A stretch of DNA of 24,932 bases from Caldilineaceae bacterium (GTDB taxonomy: Bacteria; Chloroflexota; Anaerolineae; Caldilineales; Caldilineaceae), in contig JAPPKT010000276.1 in assembly GCA_028819675.1 (NCBI GenBank), positions 1 through 24,932 of the forward strand, given 5' to 3'. The notes under the pieces are model-generated. The model did no database searches. It was not told where the DNA came from and was given only the letters and a program-made list of their open reading frames with translations. The stretch's first letter is position 1. Each line of letters opens with the position of its first letter. The translations under genes were made by a program, and so were the position numbers. Of this stretch, positions 1 to 7,461 are shown piece by piece.

Positions 1-196
1 ACAAGGGAGGGCCGAATAGGCCCGACCGCCCAAAACTGCAGTGGTTAGTGGTCAGAGACGGCGCTTATTCTGGCGAAACCTGGATTGGAAACTGACCGTG
101 GCTTGGTTGCCTCCAGAGGATTGCAAGAGTTCACGCCCATTTTGGGATGCACTCACTTCTGCGAACTCGCGGACTTTGCCACCTTCCTGGTTCTCG
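1..196. other. Left-edge noncoding stretch
   Basis: This is the sequence downstream of the minus-strand SDR stop codon. I see no reading frame with family character, no clear T-tailed hairpin and no repeat here. Confidence 0.4.
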
Positions 197-1027
197 CTAC
201 CTCATGAATGAGCCGCCCGTAACCGGAATCGAGAGACCGGTGAGGAAGGCGGCACCGTCCGAGGCAAGAGAGGAAACGGCGTGAGCAAGGTCGTCGGTTT
301 GGGCAAGGCGACCGATCGGCGTGCTTCCCGCGGCACCGGACAGAAGGGCGTCGGTTGCTTCCTTGACTTGCAGCTGAGGGTTGGAGAACAGGTTGGTCAT
401 GTGGCCGACGCGCTCGGTGGGCGTCAGGCTGGGGCAGATGGCGTTAACGGTGATTCCGTACTCGGCCAGTTCCTGGGCGAGGGACTGGGTCAGGCCGACG
501 ATGCCGAACTTGGATGAACAGTAGGCAGCGAAACGAGCGATGCCGCGCAGCCCCAGAACCGAGGAGACGCTAATAATGCGTCCGCCGCCGCCGCGGGTGA
601 CCATGTGACGTGCGGCAGCCCGGCTGCAGACGAAAGTGCCTTTGAGATTGACGGACATGACCCTGTCCCACTCGTCCTCTTCCAGTTCGACGACCGGGAC
701 ACGATCTCTGCCGCCGCGAGCGGCCGCGTTATTGACAAGAATGTCGATTTTACCGAACGCCTCTACGGCGTGCTGCATGGCCGCCCCGACCGAGGCCGAG
801 TCGGTCACATCGCAGGTCACGGCCAGGGACCGGCGCCCGAGCCCCTCTATTTCCGCCTTGAGCGCGGGCAGACCTTCCCAGTCGGCGTCAGGATAGGGTT
901 TTTCGACGTAATCGGTAACGACAACATCTGCGCCATCCTCTGCCAACCGTTGCGCGATCCCTCGACCGATTCCGTGTTCGCCGCCGGCGCCGGTGACGAA
1001 CACTACCTTTCCCGCCAGGTTGTACAT
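197..1027 (-). CDS. SDR family NAD(P)-dependent oxidoreductase
   Basis: A classical short-chain dehydrogenase/reductase of 276 residues, probably a cytoplasmic NAD(P)-dependent alcohol/ketone oxidoreductase. Visible motifs are the cofactor loop TGAGGEHGIG (residues 12-21), NNAA near residue 99, the helix-4 Asn in VNLKG (N127), and the catalytic Ser156, Tyr169 and Lys173 (YCSSK). It ends in the usual PVTGGSFMR tail, and the length is normal for the family. The glycine loop is slightly longer than the standard TGxxxGxG, as seen in some SDRs. I start at the ATG at 1027 because GGAGG (1036-1040) lies 8 bases upstream. The upstream TTG at 1042 would itself sit inside that Shine-Dalgarno site. The substrate cannot be told from sequence. 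The tRNA-Val gene is divergent and its promoter overlaps this start region. Confidence 0.9.
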   Translation of the reverse strand: MYNLAGKVVFVTGAGGEHGIGRGIAQRLAEDGADVVVTDYVEKPYPDADWEGLPALKAEIEGLGRRSLAVTCDVTDSASVGAAMQHAVEAFGKIDILVNNAAARGGRDRVPVVELEEDEWDRVMSVNLKGTFVCSRAAARHMVTRGGGGRIISVSSVLGLRGIARFAAYCSSKFGIVGLTQSLAQELAEYGITVNAICPSLTPTERVGHMTNLFSNPQLQVKEATDALLSGAAGSTPIGRLAQTDDLAHAVSSLASDGAAFLTGLSIPVTGGSFMR

Positions 1028-1057
1028 TTCACAGTCCTCCAAATGGTAATGTATACT
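1028..1057 (+). promoter_or_regulatory. Promoter of tRNA-Val
   Basis: -35 TTCACA (1028-1033, 5/6 match), an 18-base spacer, and -10 TATACT (1052-1057, 5/6 match). The expected transcription start is near 1064, only about six bases before the mature tRNA 5' end at 1070. The promoter overlaps the ribosome-binding site of the divergent SDR gene. Confidence 0.65.
1036..1040 (-). promoter_or_regulatory. Shine-Dalgarno site that fixes the SDR start
   Basis: GGAGG on the minus strand, 8 bases before the ATG at 1027. It rules out the in-frame TTG at 1042 as the start. On the other strand the same bases are the spacer of the tRNA promoter. Confidence 0.75.
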
Positions 1058-1069
1058 ACGTGCCCAATT

Positions 1070-1143
1070 GGGCGGTTAGCTCAGCTGGTTAGAGCGATTC
1101 CCTTACAAGGAATAGGCCGGCGGTTCGAGTCCGTCACCGCCCA
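1070..1143 (+). tRNA. tRNA-Val (anticodon UAC)
   Basis: A complete 74-base cloverleaf. The acceptor GGGCGGT (1070-1076) pairs with ACCGCCC, with discriminator A at 1143. The D-arm is GCTC/GAGC. The anticodon stem ATTCC/GGAAT encloses the loop CTTACAA with anticodon TAC at 1104-1106, which reads GUA valine codons. The T-arm has the TTCGAGT loop. The 3' CCA is not encoded, since CAA follows, so it must be added after transcription. A promoter and an intrinsic terminator flank it closely, so this is a single-gene transcription unit. Confidence 0.96.
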
Positions 1144-1199
1144 CAAAAAATTTGCGATGCATTGAGTACTTCAGCTTTGTGCAGGCGATTGCACTTGAG

Positions 1200-1233
1200 G
1201 GCGCCGGTCTTCGCGACCGGCGCCTTTGCTTTT
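1200..1233 (+). terminator. Intrinsic terminator after tRNA-Val
   Basis: A perfect 10-bp GC-rich stem, GGCGCCGGTC (1200-1209) with GACCGGCGCC (1215-1224), closes a 5-base TTCGC loop. It is followed by TTTGCTTTT on the plus strand. It ends the tRNA transcript before the convergent Gfo/Idh/MocA gene, whose stop codon begins at 1245. Confidence 0.8.
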
Positions 1234-1244
1234 GGCAGTTTCGG

Positions 1245-2315
1245 TTAGGGCAGAAGGGGGATTGTCCGTCTCTCACCGGCGCTGAGGATTGCCGAATCTA
1301 CGATCTGCTGGCCGATTCGACAGATCGCGGGCGACAGTGGACCTTCTGGTTCTTGCCCTGTCTCCAAGCAGTGGACGAAATACTGGATCACGTTCTGATT
1401 CGGGGGCGACAGCCGGTCCACAGGAAGGTCATAACCTTCGGGACGGTGTGGTGTCTGGACCCGGACCGTGTCCTCATAATCGTAACTGCTGATCGTGCCA
1501 TCGGTACCTTTCAGCACGAAGCCGCATTTGGGCTGGGGCTGCAGAGACCACGGGTCTGTGAAGGTTCCCCAGCGCGTCTCAAACTTGGATAGGCCGAACT
1601 CATACCTGCAGATCGTGATGCTGTGTTCGTCAACTTCGAGGCCGGGCGGCTCGTCGACGACGGTCGTCACCTCAAGGGGGGCGCGGCCGTCCAAGAACCA
1701 TGTACCCAAGGTGACTCCGTAGCCCAGATAGTCCAGGAGCGATCCGCCGCCCTGGGACTTCTGATAGAACCAGCTCTCGTTTTTTCGCTGCCGATACTCT
1801 TCGTCGGTCTCCTCTTTGTCGGCAACGTGGAAGAGCGGGCCGCGATTGCCGTCATAGTAGTGGACTTCGATCAGATCGCCGATGGTTCCTTCTGTCAGCA
1901 GCCGCTTGGCCGTCACGTGACAGGGGTACCATCGCAGCGGCCAGTTGATGATGAATTGCTTGTGCGACTTTGACATCGCGGCAATCATCCTGTCGGCGGC
2001 GTCCAGGTCGGCGGCGAACGGCTTCTCGAGCAGCACATGCACGTCATAGGGGGCTACGTTGAGCACCCATTCGGCATGGCTGGCGGTTGAGGGGCACAGA
2101 ATGGCGATCTCGGGCTGCGTCCTCTGTAGACACTCCCTAAAGTCGGTAAAGACCTGCTCTTCGGGGATGGCAAAGTTCTCGATAGCGGACGCCATTCGCT
2201 CCCTGTCGGTATGGCAGATTCCGACTATTTCCACGTCAGGGTGTTCATGGCACAGGCGCAAGAGATCGCCCATATGGGAATGGTCGAAGTTTATGCCAGC
2301 AACTTTCCAAGTCAT
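1245..2315 (-). CDS. Gfo/Idh/MocA family oxidoreductase
   Basis: A 356-residue protein of the glucose-fructose oxidoreductase / inositol dehydrogenase / MocA family, which uses NAD(P) to oxidise sugars, inositols and related polyols. The hallmark EKP motif is at residues 97-99 (VLLEKPFAAD), where the Lys contacts cofactor and substrate. The C-terminal half has the expected alpha/beta substrate domain with GGGSLLDYLGYGV near residues 190-203. The N-terminal dinucleotide loop is atypical: instead of GxGxxG it reads GINFDHSHMG (residues 7-16), so cofactor binding may be altered. The length is normal. No strong Shine-Dalgarno site precedes the ATG. The gene appears to be transcribed alone from the promoter at 2511-2540 with a leader of about 190 bases. 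The substrate is not predictable. Confidence 0.88.
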   Translation of the reverse strand: MTWKVAGINFDHSHMGDLLRLCHEHPDVEIVGICHTDRERMASAIENFAIPEEQVFTDFRECLQRTQPEIAILCPSTASHAEWVLNVAPYDVHVLLEKPFAADLDAADRMIAAMSKSHKQFIINWPLRWYPCHVTAKRLLTEGTIGDLIEVHYYDGNRGPLFHVADKEETDEEYRQRKNESWFYQKSQGGGSLLDYLGYGVTLGTWFLDGRAPLEVTTVVDEPPGLEVDEHSITICRYEFGLSKFETRWGTFTDPWSLQPQPKCGFVLKGTDGTISSYDYEDTVRVQTPHRPEGYDLPVDRLSPPNQNVIQYFVHCLETGQEPEGPLSPAICRIGQQIVDSAILSAGERRTIPLLP

Positions 2316-2340
2316 ATTTGCGTCTGAGACCTTAGTGAAG

Positions 2341-2375
2341 CCTGAAACTCGCGGCTTTCCGGAGGTAATTTCAGG
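2341..2375 (-). promoter_or_regulatory. Leader hairpin upstream of the Gfo/Idh/MocA gene
   Basis: Inverted repeat CCTGAAA (2341-2347) / TTTCAGG (2369-2375) enclosing 21 bases. The enclosed RNA can pair further (CUC with GAG, then CGG with CCG around an AAAG loop). It lies in the predicted 5' untranslated region, 25 bases before the start codon. No known riboswitch class is recognised. Confidence 0.35.
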
Positions 2376-2510
2376 TCAGTGCAACGCGTGGGCTGCCATC
2401 AAGTGGTCCGATTTGTCAACGGACGAAGCAACTGTGCTTCGGATCGGCTTGTCTGACCACCTAGCCTGACCGCAACGCTTGGCGCGATCCGTCCAATTGT
2501 GCTTTTAGCA

Positions 2511-2540
2511 ATTATCGCAAATCATGAACAGGCATGTCAA
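2511..2540 (-). promoter_or_regulatory. Promoter of the Gfo/Idh/MocA gene
   Basis: On the minus strand a perfect -35 TTGACA (2540-2535) is followed by an 18-base spacer and -10 GATAAT (2516-2511, 5/6 match). The expected start is near 2504, giving a leader of about 190 bases. Its -35 box lies only 7 bases from that of the divergent nadE promoter. Confidence 0.6.
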
Positions 2541-2547
2541 TTGGGCC

Positions 2548-2576
2548 TTGCAACGGCTGTCAGTATCTCGGATAAT
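2548..2576 (+). promoter_or_regulatory. Promoter of nadE
   Basis: -35 TTGCAA (2548-2553, 4/6 match), a 17-base spacer, and -10 GATAAT (2571-2576, 5/6 match). The expected transcription start is near 2583, about 53 bases before the chosen ATG at 2636. Confidence 0.6.
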
Positions 2577-2635
2577 ACGCTTGAAACAGCCTATCGCTTC
2601 TTCACCTTTGGTTCTTGAGAACCGCCTGGGGCAAT

Positions 2636-4804
2636 ATGACCGATAATTTCTACTCAGCCTACCGCCATGGCTTTGTACGCGTGGCAGTGTGTGTGCCCCA
2701 TGTCCGGGTTGCCGACCCAGAGTTTAACACAACACACACAACGGCCCTGGCGGCCCGGGCATCGGAAGCGGGCGCCGCGGTCGCCCTTTTTCCGGAATTG
2801 GGGATTTCCTCCTACGCGATCGACGACTTGCTTCAGCAGGAGGCACTTCTGGACGGTGTCCTGAACGGTATCGGCCAGATCGCTGAGGAAAGCAGGAAAC
2901 TGACGCCAGTCCTGCTGGTCGGCGCGCCGCTGCGCTTCGAGAACAGGCTGTTCAACTGTGCAGTTGTTATCTATCACGGCCGCGTGCTAGGGATCGTGCC
3001 CAAGACTTATCTGCCCAGCTACCGCGAGTTCTACGAGACGCGCCAGTTCAGCGCGGCCCGCCATGCCGTCGGCCGCGAGGTGCGGTTTCTGGGCGACACG
3101 GTGCCCTTCGGCAACGATCTTCTCTTCAGAGCAGAGCTGGCCGCCGCGAAAGACGGGCACAGTGGCCGACCTATATCCGAGGACGCGGCTATAGGAGGCA
3201 CAGAGGGCGAGTTTATCCTACACGTGGAGATCTGTGAAGACGTCTGGACACCAGTTCCGCCCAGCTCCTATGCGGCACTGGCGGGGGCGACCGTACTGGC
3301 CAATCTTTCCGCCTCCAATATAACAATTGGAAAGTCTCTCTACCGGAAGGACCTTTGCGCCAGTCAGTCGGGCAAGTGTAATGCGGCCTATCTGTACTCG
3401 GCAGCCGGTCCGGGTGAATCGACTACGGACCTAGCCTGGGATGGGCATGCGCTCATTTATGAAGACGGTGAACTGCTTGCCGAGTCGGAAAGATTCGCAG
3501 ATCACGAGCAGATTATCGTTGCCGATATCGACACGGAACGGCTGGCGCAGAGCCGCATGAGGCAGACCAGCTTCAATGACGCAGCAGCATTGCACCGGTC
3601 TCAGCTGGCGGCGATTCGGAAGGTGGACTTCGAGTTTCAGATTCCGCACGTGGGCTCAGAGGGCGTCGATGGCGGCGTCCAAGCCGTACCGCAAGGACTC
3701 GAACGCCTCCGGCGAGAGATCGAACGTTTTCCATTTGTGCCCAGCGACGCCGTACGCCGAGACGAGCAGGCCTACGAGGCATACAACATTCAGGTGCATG
3801 GACTGATGCAGCGTCTCAGAGCGACCGGCATTGAGAAGATTGTGGTCGGTATCTCAGGAGGCCTGGATTCGACGCAGGCACTGATTGTTGCGGCGCGCAC
3901 GATGGACCGTCTCAAGCTGCCGCGCAAGAATATTCTGGCCTACACAATGCCCGGTTTTGCGACAAGCTCCGGCACGCGGTCCAACGCCCACCGTCTGATG
4001 GATGCGTTCGGCGTGAGCGGACATGAGCTGGACATCCGGCCTTCTGCGATGCAGATGTTCAGGGACATCGGCCATCCCTTTGCGGAGGAGGACCCGGAGT
4101 ACGACATTACCTTTGAAAACGTGCAGGCAGGCGAACGCACCAGCCATCTTTTTCGACTGGCCAACTATAATGACGCGCTCGTCCTCGGCACCGGCGATCT
4201 GAGCGAACTGGCGCTGGGCTGGGCGACATACGGCGTGGGCGATCAGATGAGCCATTACAATGTGAACGCCTCCGTCCCGAAGACCCTCATTCAGCATCTC
4301 ATTCGCTGGGTGATTGCCACGTCGCAGTTCGACGAAGCCGCCAGCAACGTACTCCAATCGGTCCTGGACACGGAGATTTCACCGGAGTTAGTACCGGGAG
4401 ACGGGACTGCTGACGGGCCTGCCCAATCCACTGAAGCCAAGATCGGGCCGTATGAGCTGCAGGACTTTTTTCTCTACTACATCTCGCGCTATGGTTTCCG
4501 CCCCAGTAAGGTGGCGTTCATGGCGTTGCAGGCCTGGGGCGACCGCAGCCAAGGCTTGTGGCCGGAGTTTCTGCCGGAACACAAGCGCAATGAGTACGAC
4601 CTGGCTGAAATCAGGAAGTGGCTGGAACTGTTTCTGTTTCGTTTCTTCCAAATCAGCCAGTTCAAGCGGACAGCCGTCCCCAACGGCCCCAAGGTGGGCA
4701 GCGGCGGTTCGCTCAGCCCGCGCGGCGACTGGCGTGCCCCGAGTGATTCCTCGGCTGCGGCATGGCTGACTGAGCTGCGTCAGAATGTGCCGGGCGAATT
4801 GTAA
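2636..4804 (+). CDS. nadE: Glutamine-dependent NAD+ synthetase
   Basis: Makes NAD+ from nicotinic acid adenine dinucleotide, ATP and glutamine in the last step of NAD biosynthesis, in the cytoplasm. The 722-residue protein has an N-terminal nitrilase-type glutaminase domain with the Glu-Lys-Cys triad visible as E54 (FPELGISSY), K123 (VPKTYLPSY) and C200 (EICEDVW). The C-terminal ATP-pyrophosphatase domain carries the P-loop SGGLDST (407-413). I start at the ATG at 2636 ([13 protein letters not shown]), which matches the family's usual beginning and has GGGG about five bases upstream. The in-frame TTG at 2615 would add seven residues. It is longer than the actinobacterial enzyme of about 680 residues, mainly through an insertion between K123 and C200. 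It is transcribed alone from its own promoter. Confidence 0.95.
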   Translation: MTDNFYSAYRHGFVRVAVCVPHVRVADPEFNTTHTTALAARASEAGAAVALFPELGISSYAIDDLLQQEALLDGVLNGIGQIAEESRKLTPVLLVGAPLRFENRLFNCAVVIYHGRVLGIVPKTYLPSYREFYETRQFSAARHAVGREVRFLGDTVPFGNDLLFRAELAAAKDGHSGRPISEDAAIGGTEGEFILHVEICEDVWTPVPPSSYAALAGATVLANLSASNITIGKSLYRKDLCASQSGKCNAAYLYSAAGPGESTTDLAWDGHALIYEDGELLAESERFADHEQIIVADIDTERLAQSRMRQTSFNDAAALHRSQLAAIRKVDFEFQIPHVGSEGVDGGVQAVPQGLERLRREIERFPFVPSDAVRRDEQAYEAYNIQVHGLMQRLRATGIEKIVVGISGGLDSTQALIVAARTMDRLKLPRKNILAYTMPGFATSSGTRSNAHRLMDAFGVSGHELDIRPSAMQMFRDIGHPFAEEDPEYDITFENVQAGERTSHLFRLANYNDALVLGTGDLSELALGWATYGVGDQMSHYNVNASVPKTLIQHLIRWVIATSQFDEAASNVLQSVLDTEISPELVPGDGTADGPAQSTEAKIGPYELQDFFLYYISRYGFRPSKVAFMALQAWGDRSQGLWPEFLPEHKRNEYDLAEIRKWLELFLFRFFQISQFKRTAVPNGPKVGSGGSLSPRGDWRAPSDSSAAAWLTELRQNVPGEL

Positions 4805-4976
4805 GTAAACACCAAGGTAGCGGGGCTGATGAAGTTGCGCCCGCGGCCAAGGCGAAATCCTCCACAGGTGATGGCGGCCCCAGCAGGCAGGGAGCCAACC
4901 CCGAACTTTCCTCAGGCCCAATCACGATTCCGCGTGCAACCTGGGCGGAACCTCAGAAACCCTTGAAAGAGTTACT
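4805..4976. other. Gap between convergent genes
   Basis: This separates the 3' ends of nadE and the DEAD-box helicase gene. I could not find a convincing T-tailed hairpin for either side. Confidence 0.35.
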
Positions 4977-6512
4977 TCAATTGCGGCGATTGCGGGGCCG
5001 GCGGGTGCGGCCACTGCGACGTCTTTTGCGACCCTGCCTGGCGGGTCGTTCGGCGGGTTTTTCCTCGGGCAGCGCGGGCGGCGCGTGCAGGGAGTCCTGA
5101 TAGAAGTCGTCGACAAGCATCGCGAGTAGGGTCTGGCCTTCGTCGGATTCCATCCACTCGTCGATGAGGGGCCGGAATCTGCGCATGCGCTCGCTCTGCA
5201 GGTTGTCGCGGCCGCGTAGCTTGGCCTCAAGGAGGGAGGTGACGCGTTCGGAGACGGTGGCGGCCACCTCGTCATCGGAGGGAAGCTTGCGCTCCTCCAA
5301 AGGAATGCTGAAGCGCTTGGCGATTCGCTCCATCTGCATACGTTCGTCGAAGGAGGCGGTCAGGGAGATGGCGGCGCCGGATGCGCCGGCGCGGGCCGTT
5401 CGCCCTGCACGGTGAATGTAGGACTCCGGATCTTCGGGCGGCTCGTACTGGAACACGTGGGTGAGCTCGGGGATGTCGATGCCGCGGGCGGCTACATCGG
5501 TCGCCACGAGAAGTCTCAGCTTGCCTTCGCGCACGCGGCGCATCACCCGCTCGCGTTCGCTCTGATTGAGGTCTGAGCTGATCTTGTCGGCGTCGTAACC
5601 GAAACGCTGAAGAACAATGGTGACGTAGTCGACAATGCGCCGGGTATTGCAAAACACGATGGCCGCCGCCGGGTTTTCCATCTCGATCAGGCGCACGAGG
5701 GCGCGATCTTTTTTCATGCCCGGATCGGCGTAGAGGATATGCTCGGCTTCGGCTACGTGGACGCGATCGCGGCTGAGGCTGAGGAAATCGGGTTCCGTCA
5801 GAAACTGCTGGGCCAGCCGCAGCACATGGGCTGGGAAGGTGGCTGAGAACATTGATCCGTGGATTCGCCTGGAGGGCAGAAAGGTCTGCACCTGCACCAT
5901 GTCGGGGTAGAAGCCCATCGACAACATCCGATCGGCCTCGTCGAAGACAAGCTGATGCAGGTCGTCCAGGCGCAGGTTACGCTGCAAGAGGTGGTCGAGG
6001 ATACGCCCCGGCGTACCTATCACGAGTTGTGCGCCGTCGCGCAGTGCCGAAGTTTGGGGGCCGTACTTGACGCCGCCGTAGACGGCAACACTTTCGACGC
6101 CAGCCGCCCCTCCCAGGAGCGCGGCCTCCTTGGAGACCTGCAATGCCAGCTCACGTGTCGGGACCAGGATCAAGGCCTGGCAGACGCGCTTGTCCTGTCT
6201 AATCTTATGTAGCAGGGGAAGCAGAAACGCGCCCGTCTTGCCGCTTCCTGTGCGCGACTGAACCATCAGATCCCGCCCAGAAAGAAGATAGGGGATGGCC
6301 TTGGCCTGTACAGGCATGAGGCTGGTCCATCCTGCGGCAGCGGCCGCTTTTTGGGCCACTGACGGCAGTTCCGTCAGCGAGGTTTCGGGCAGCGCGTTCT
6401 CCGGCTCGACCAGGTCGAGCGGGTTAATGTCTTGATCAGAGTCATTTGTAGCAGTAGGTGTGTGTGGCTGTGTCGCTTCTTCGCCACCACCTTCATTATC
6501 ATTTGCGTGCAT
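4977..6512 (-). CDS. DEAD-box ATP-dependent RNA helicase
   Basis: Unwinds RNA using ATP, with likely roles in ribosome assembly, mRNA decay or cold adaptation. The 511-residue protein shows the helicase motifs in order: Q-motif region MPVQAKAIP near 66, Walker A TGSGKT (88-93), PTREL (118-122), TPGR near 167, DEAD (191-194), SAT (223-225), ARGIDIP near 342-348 and HRAGRTAR (367-374). A roughly 120-residue C-terminal extension ends in a strongly basic Arg-rich tail (GRKRRRSGRTRRPRNRRN), typical of non-specific RNA binding. I start at the ATG at 6512 (MHANDNEGGG) because AGGA lies five bases upstream. The in-frame ATG at 6581 would add 23 residues without family character. It is not specifically RhlE, CsdA or SrmB by anything I can see. 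Confidence 0.93.
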   Translation of the reverse strand: MHANDNEGGGEEATQPHTPTATNDSDQDINPLDLVEPENALPETSLTELPSVAQKAAAAAGWTSLMPVQAKAIPYLLSGRDLMVQSRTGSGKTGAFLLPLLHKIRQDKRVCQALILVPTRELALQVSKEAALLGGAAGVESVAVYGGVKYGPQTSALRDGAQLVIGTPGRILDHLLQRNLRLDDLHQLVFDEADRMLSMGFYPDMVQVQTFLPSRRIHGSMFSATFPAHVLRLAQQFLTEPDFLSLSRDRVHVAEAEHILYADPGMKKDRALVRLIEMENPAAAIVFCNTRRIVDYVTIVLQRFGYDADKISSDLNQSERERVMRRVREGKLRLLVATDVAARGIDIPELTHVFQYEPPEDPESYIHRAGRTARAGASGAAISLTASFDERMQMERIAKRFSIPLEERKLPSDDEVAATVSERVTSLLEAKLRGRDNLQSERMRRFRPLIDEWMESDEGQTLLAMLVDDFYQDSLHAPPALPEEKPAERPARQGRKRRRSGRTRRPRNRRN

Positions 6513-6702
6513 TTGTTTCCTGGCATATCTGGTATGAATATCTGTCGACGGTAGCAAAATGGTTGCTAACGCCATGCCCATTCTACTTTGTAGTCCATCG
6601 GAAACATAGATTCGGCGTGCCTGAGTTTCGCGCGGAATTGCATGGTATGGAGATTTCGGTCATCGAGGAAACAGCTTGCGTGGTACCAGGCCCAACTGTT
6701 TG

Positions 6703-7239
6703 CTAGCTCCCATTCGTGAATTCGGTCTCGTCCACGTCGTACACCAGCAATGTCGTCCCCGTCTTCGCGTAGATTCTCTGCTCCTTGAGGGTCAATTTAA
6801 CCTGTCCCGATAGTCTTGCCACAAAGGGTACCCCGCCGCCCAGCAAGACGGGGATGACCGAAACTTCCACCGTGTCGACCAGACCATGGTTGCACAGACT
6901 TGCGAAGAGCCGCCCACCACCAAAGAGCCAGATGTCTTTGCCCGACTCCGCCCGCAACGACCGAACAGTCTCGACCCAGTTTTCGCTGACAATTTGGATG
7001 TCACTGTGCTCACTCTGTTTCAAGCTGTTCGAGAACACAAACTGCCTGTCCGTGGGCCTGTGCGAGGCTGCACGACCGACTACCTCATACGTCCTACGCC
7101 CCATCAGATAGGTATCGAACTGCGAAGAAAGTTCCTCGAAGTCGATGTCAGGATCGAGGACAATCCAGTCGTAGCCGTCTTCGGAATCGGCTATGTATCC
7201 GTCCAGACTCATGGCACAGTTATATCGAACTCTTCTCAC
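6703..7239 (-). CDS. Dihydrofolate reductase family protein (RibD C-terminal type)
   Basis: A 178-residue protein of the RibD_C/DHFR-like fold, a cytoplasmic NADPH-binding reductase group. It begins with the typical strand and loop CAMSLDGYIADSEDGYDWI (residues 8-26). The LMGRRTYEV segment (45-53), the FSNSL strand and the cofactor loop WLFGGGRLFASL (104-115) follow in the expected order. Members with this short single-domain layout are usually of unknown substrate, and true folate reduction is unlikely. The start is a GTG at 7239 with GGAG about ten bases upstream. The ATG at 7212 (MSLDG) is an alternative but would remove the first beta strand. It lies downstream of the kinase gene across a 222-base gap, so it is probably a separate unit. 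Confidence 0.85.
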   Translation of the reverse strand: MRRVRYNCAMSLDGYIADSEDGYDWIVLDPDIDFEELSSQFDTYLMGRRTYEVVGRAASHRPTDRQFVFSNSLKQSEHSDIQIVSENWVETVRSLRAESGKDIWLFGGGRLFASLCNHGLVDTVEVSVIPVLLGGGVPFVARLSGQVKLTLKEQRIYAKTGTTLLVYDVDETEFTNGS

Positions 7240-7435
7240 AGCTGAATCTCCAGAAGGTCAAGGCATGGTATAGGGCATTGTTGAAATGGTTTCGTATCGA
7301 AGTCTTATTGCAACTGAACCACGAGGCCCGTGAAATAAAGTGTGGAGGAGAAATGTCAAGGAGACTTTGATTTCCGATAGAATGGGGCGGCTGAAACGGG
7401 GCAGTTAAACCGGGAAGCAAAGAGAACACTCTCGG

Positions 7436-7452
7436 AAGAGCGAATCGCTCTT
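7436..7452 (-). terminator. Short hairpin after the kinase gene
   Basis: AAGAGCG (7436-7442) and CGCTCTT (7446-7452) form a perfect 7-bp stem with a 3-base loop, ten bases after the stop codon of the minus-strand kinase gene. No long U-run follows, so it may be an end-protecting hairpin or a weak terminator of the seven-gene operon. Confidence 0.35.
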
Positions 7453-7461
7453 GTTCATGTG

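Noticed and set aside
7240..7435. A promoter for the DHFR-like gene
   Set aside because: A perfect minus-strand TTGACA is present but no acceptable -10 box lies 16-18 bases downstream, so I did not call it. I see no gene in this gap.
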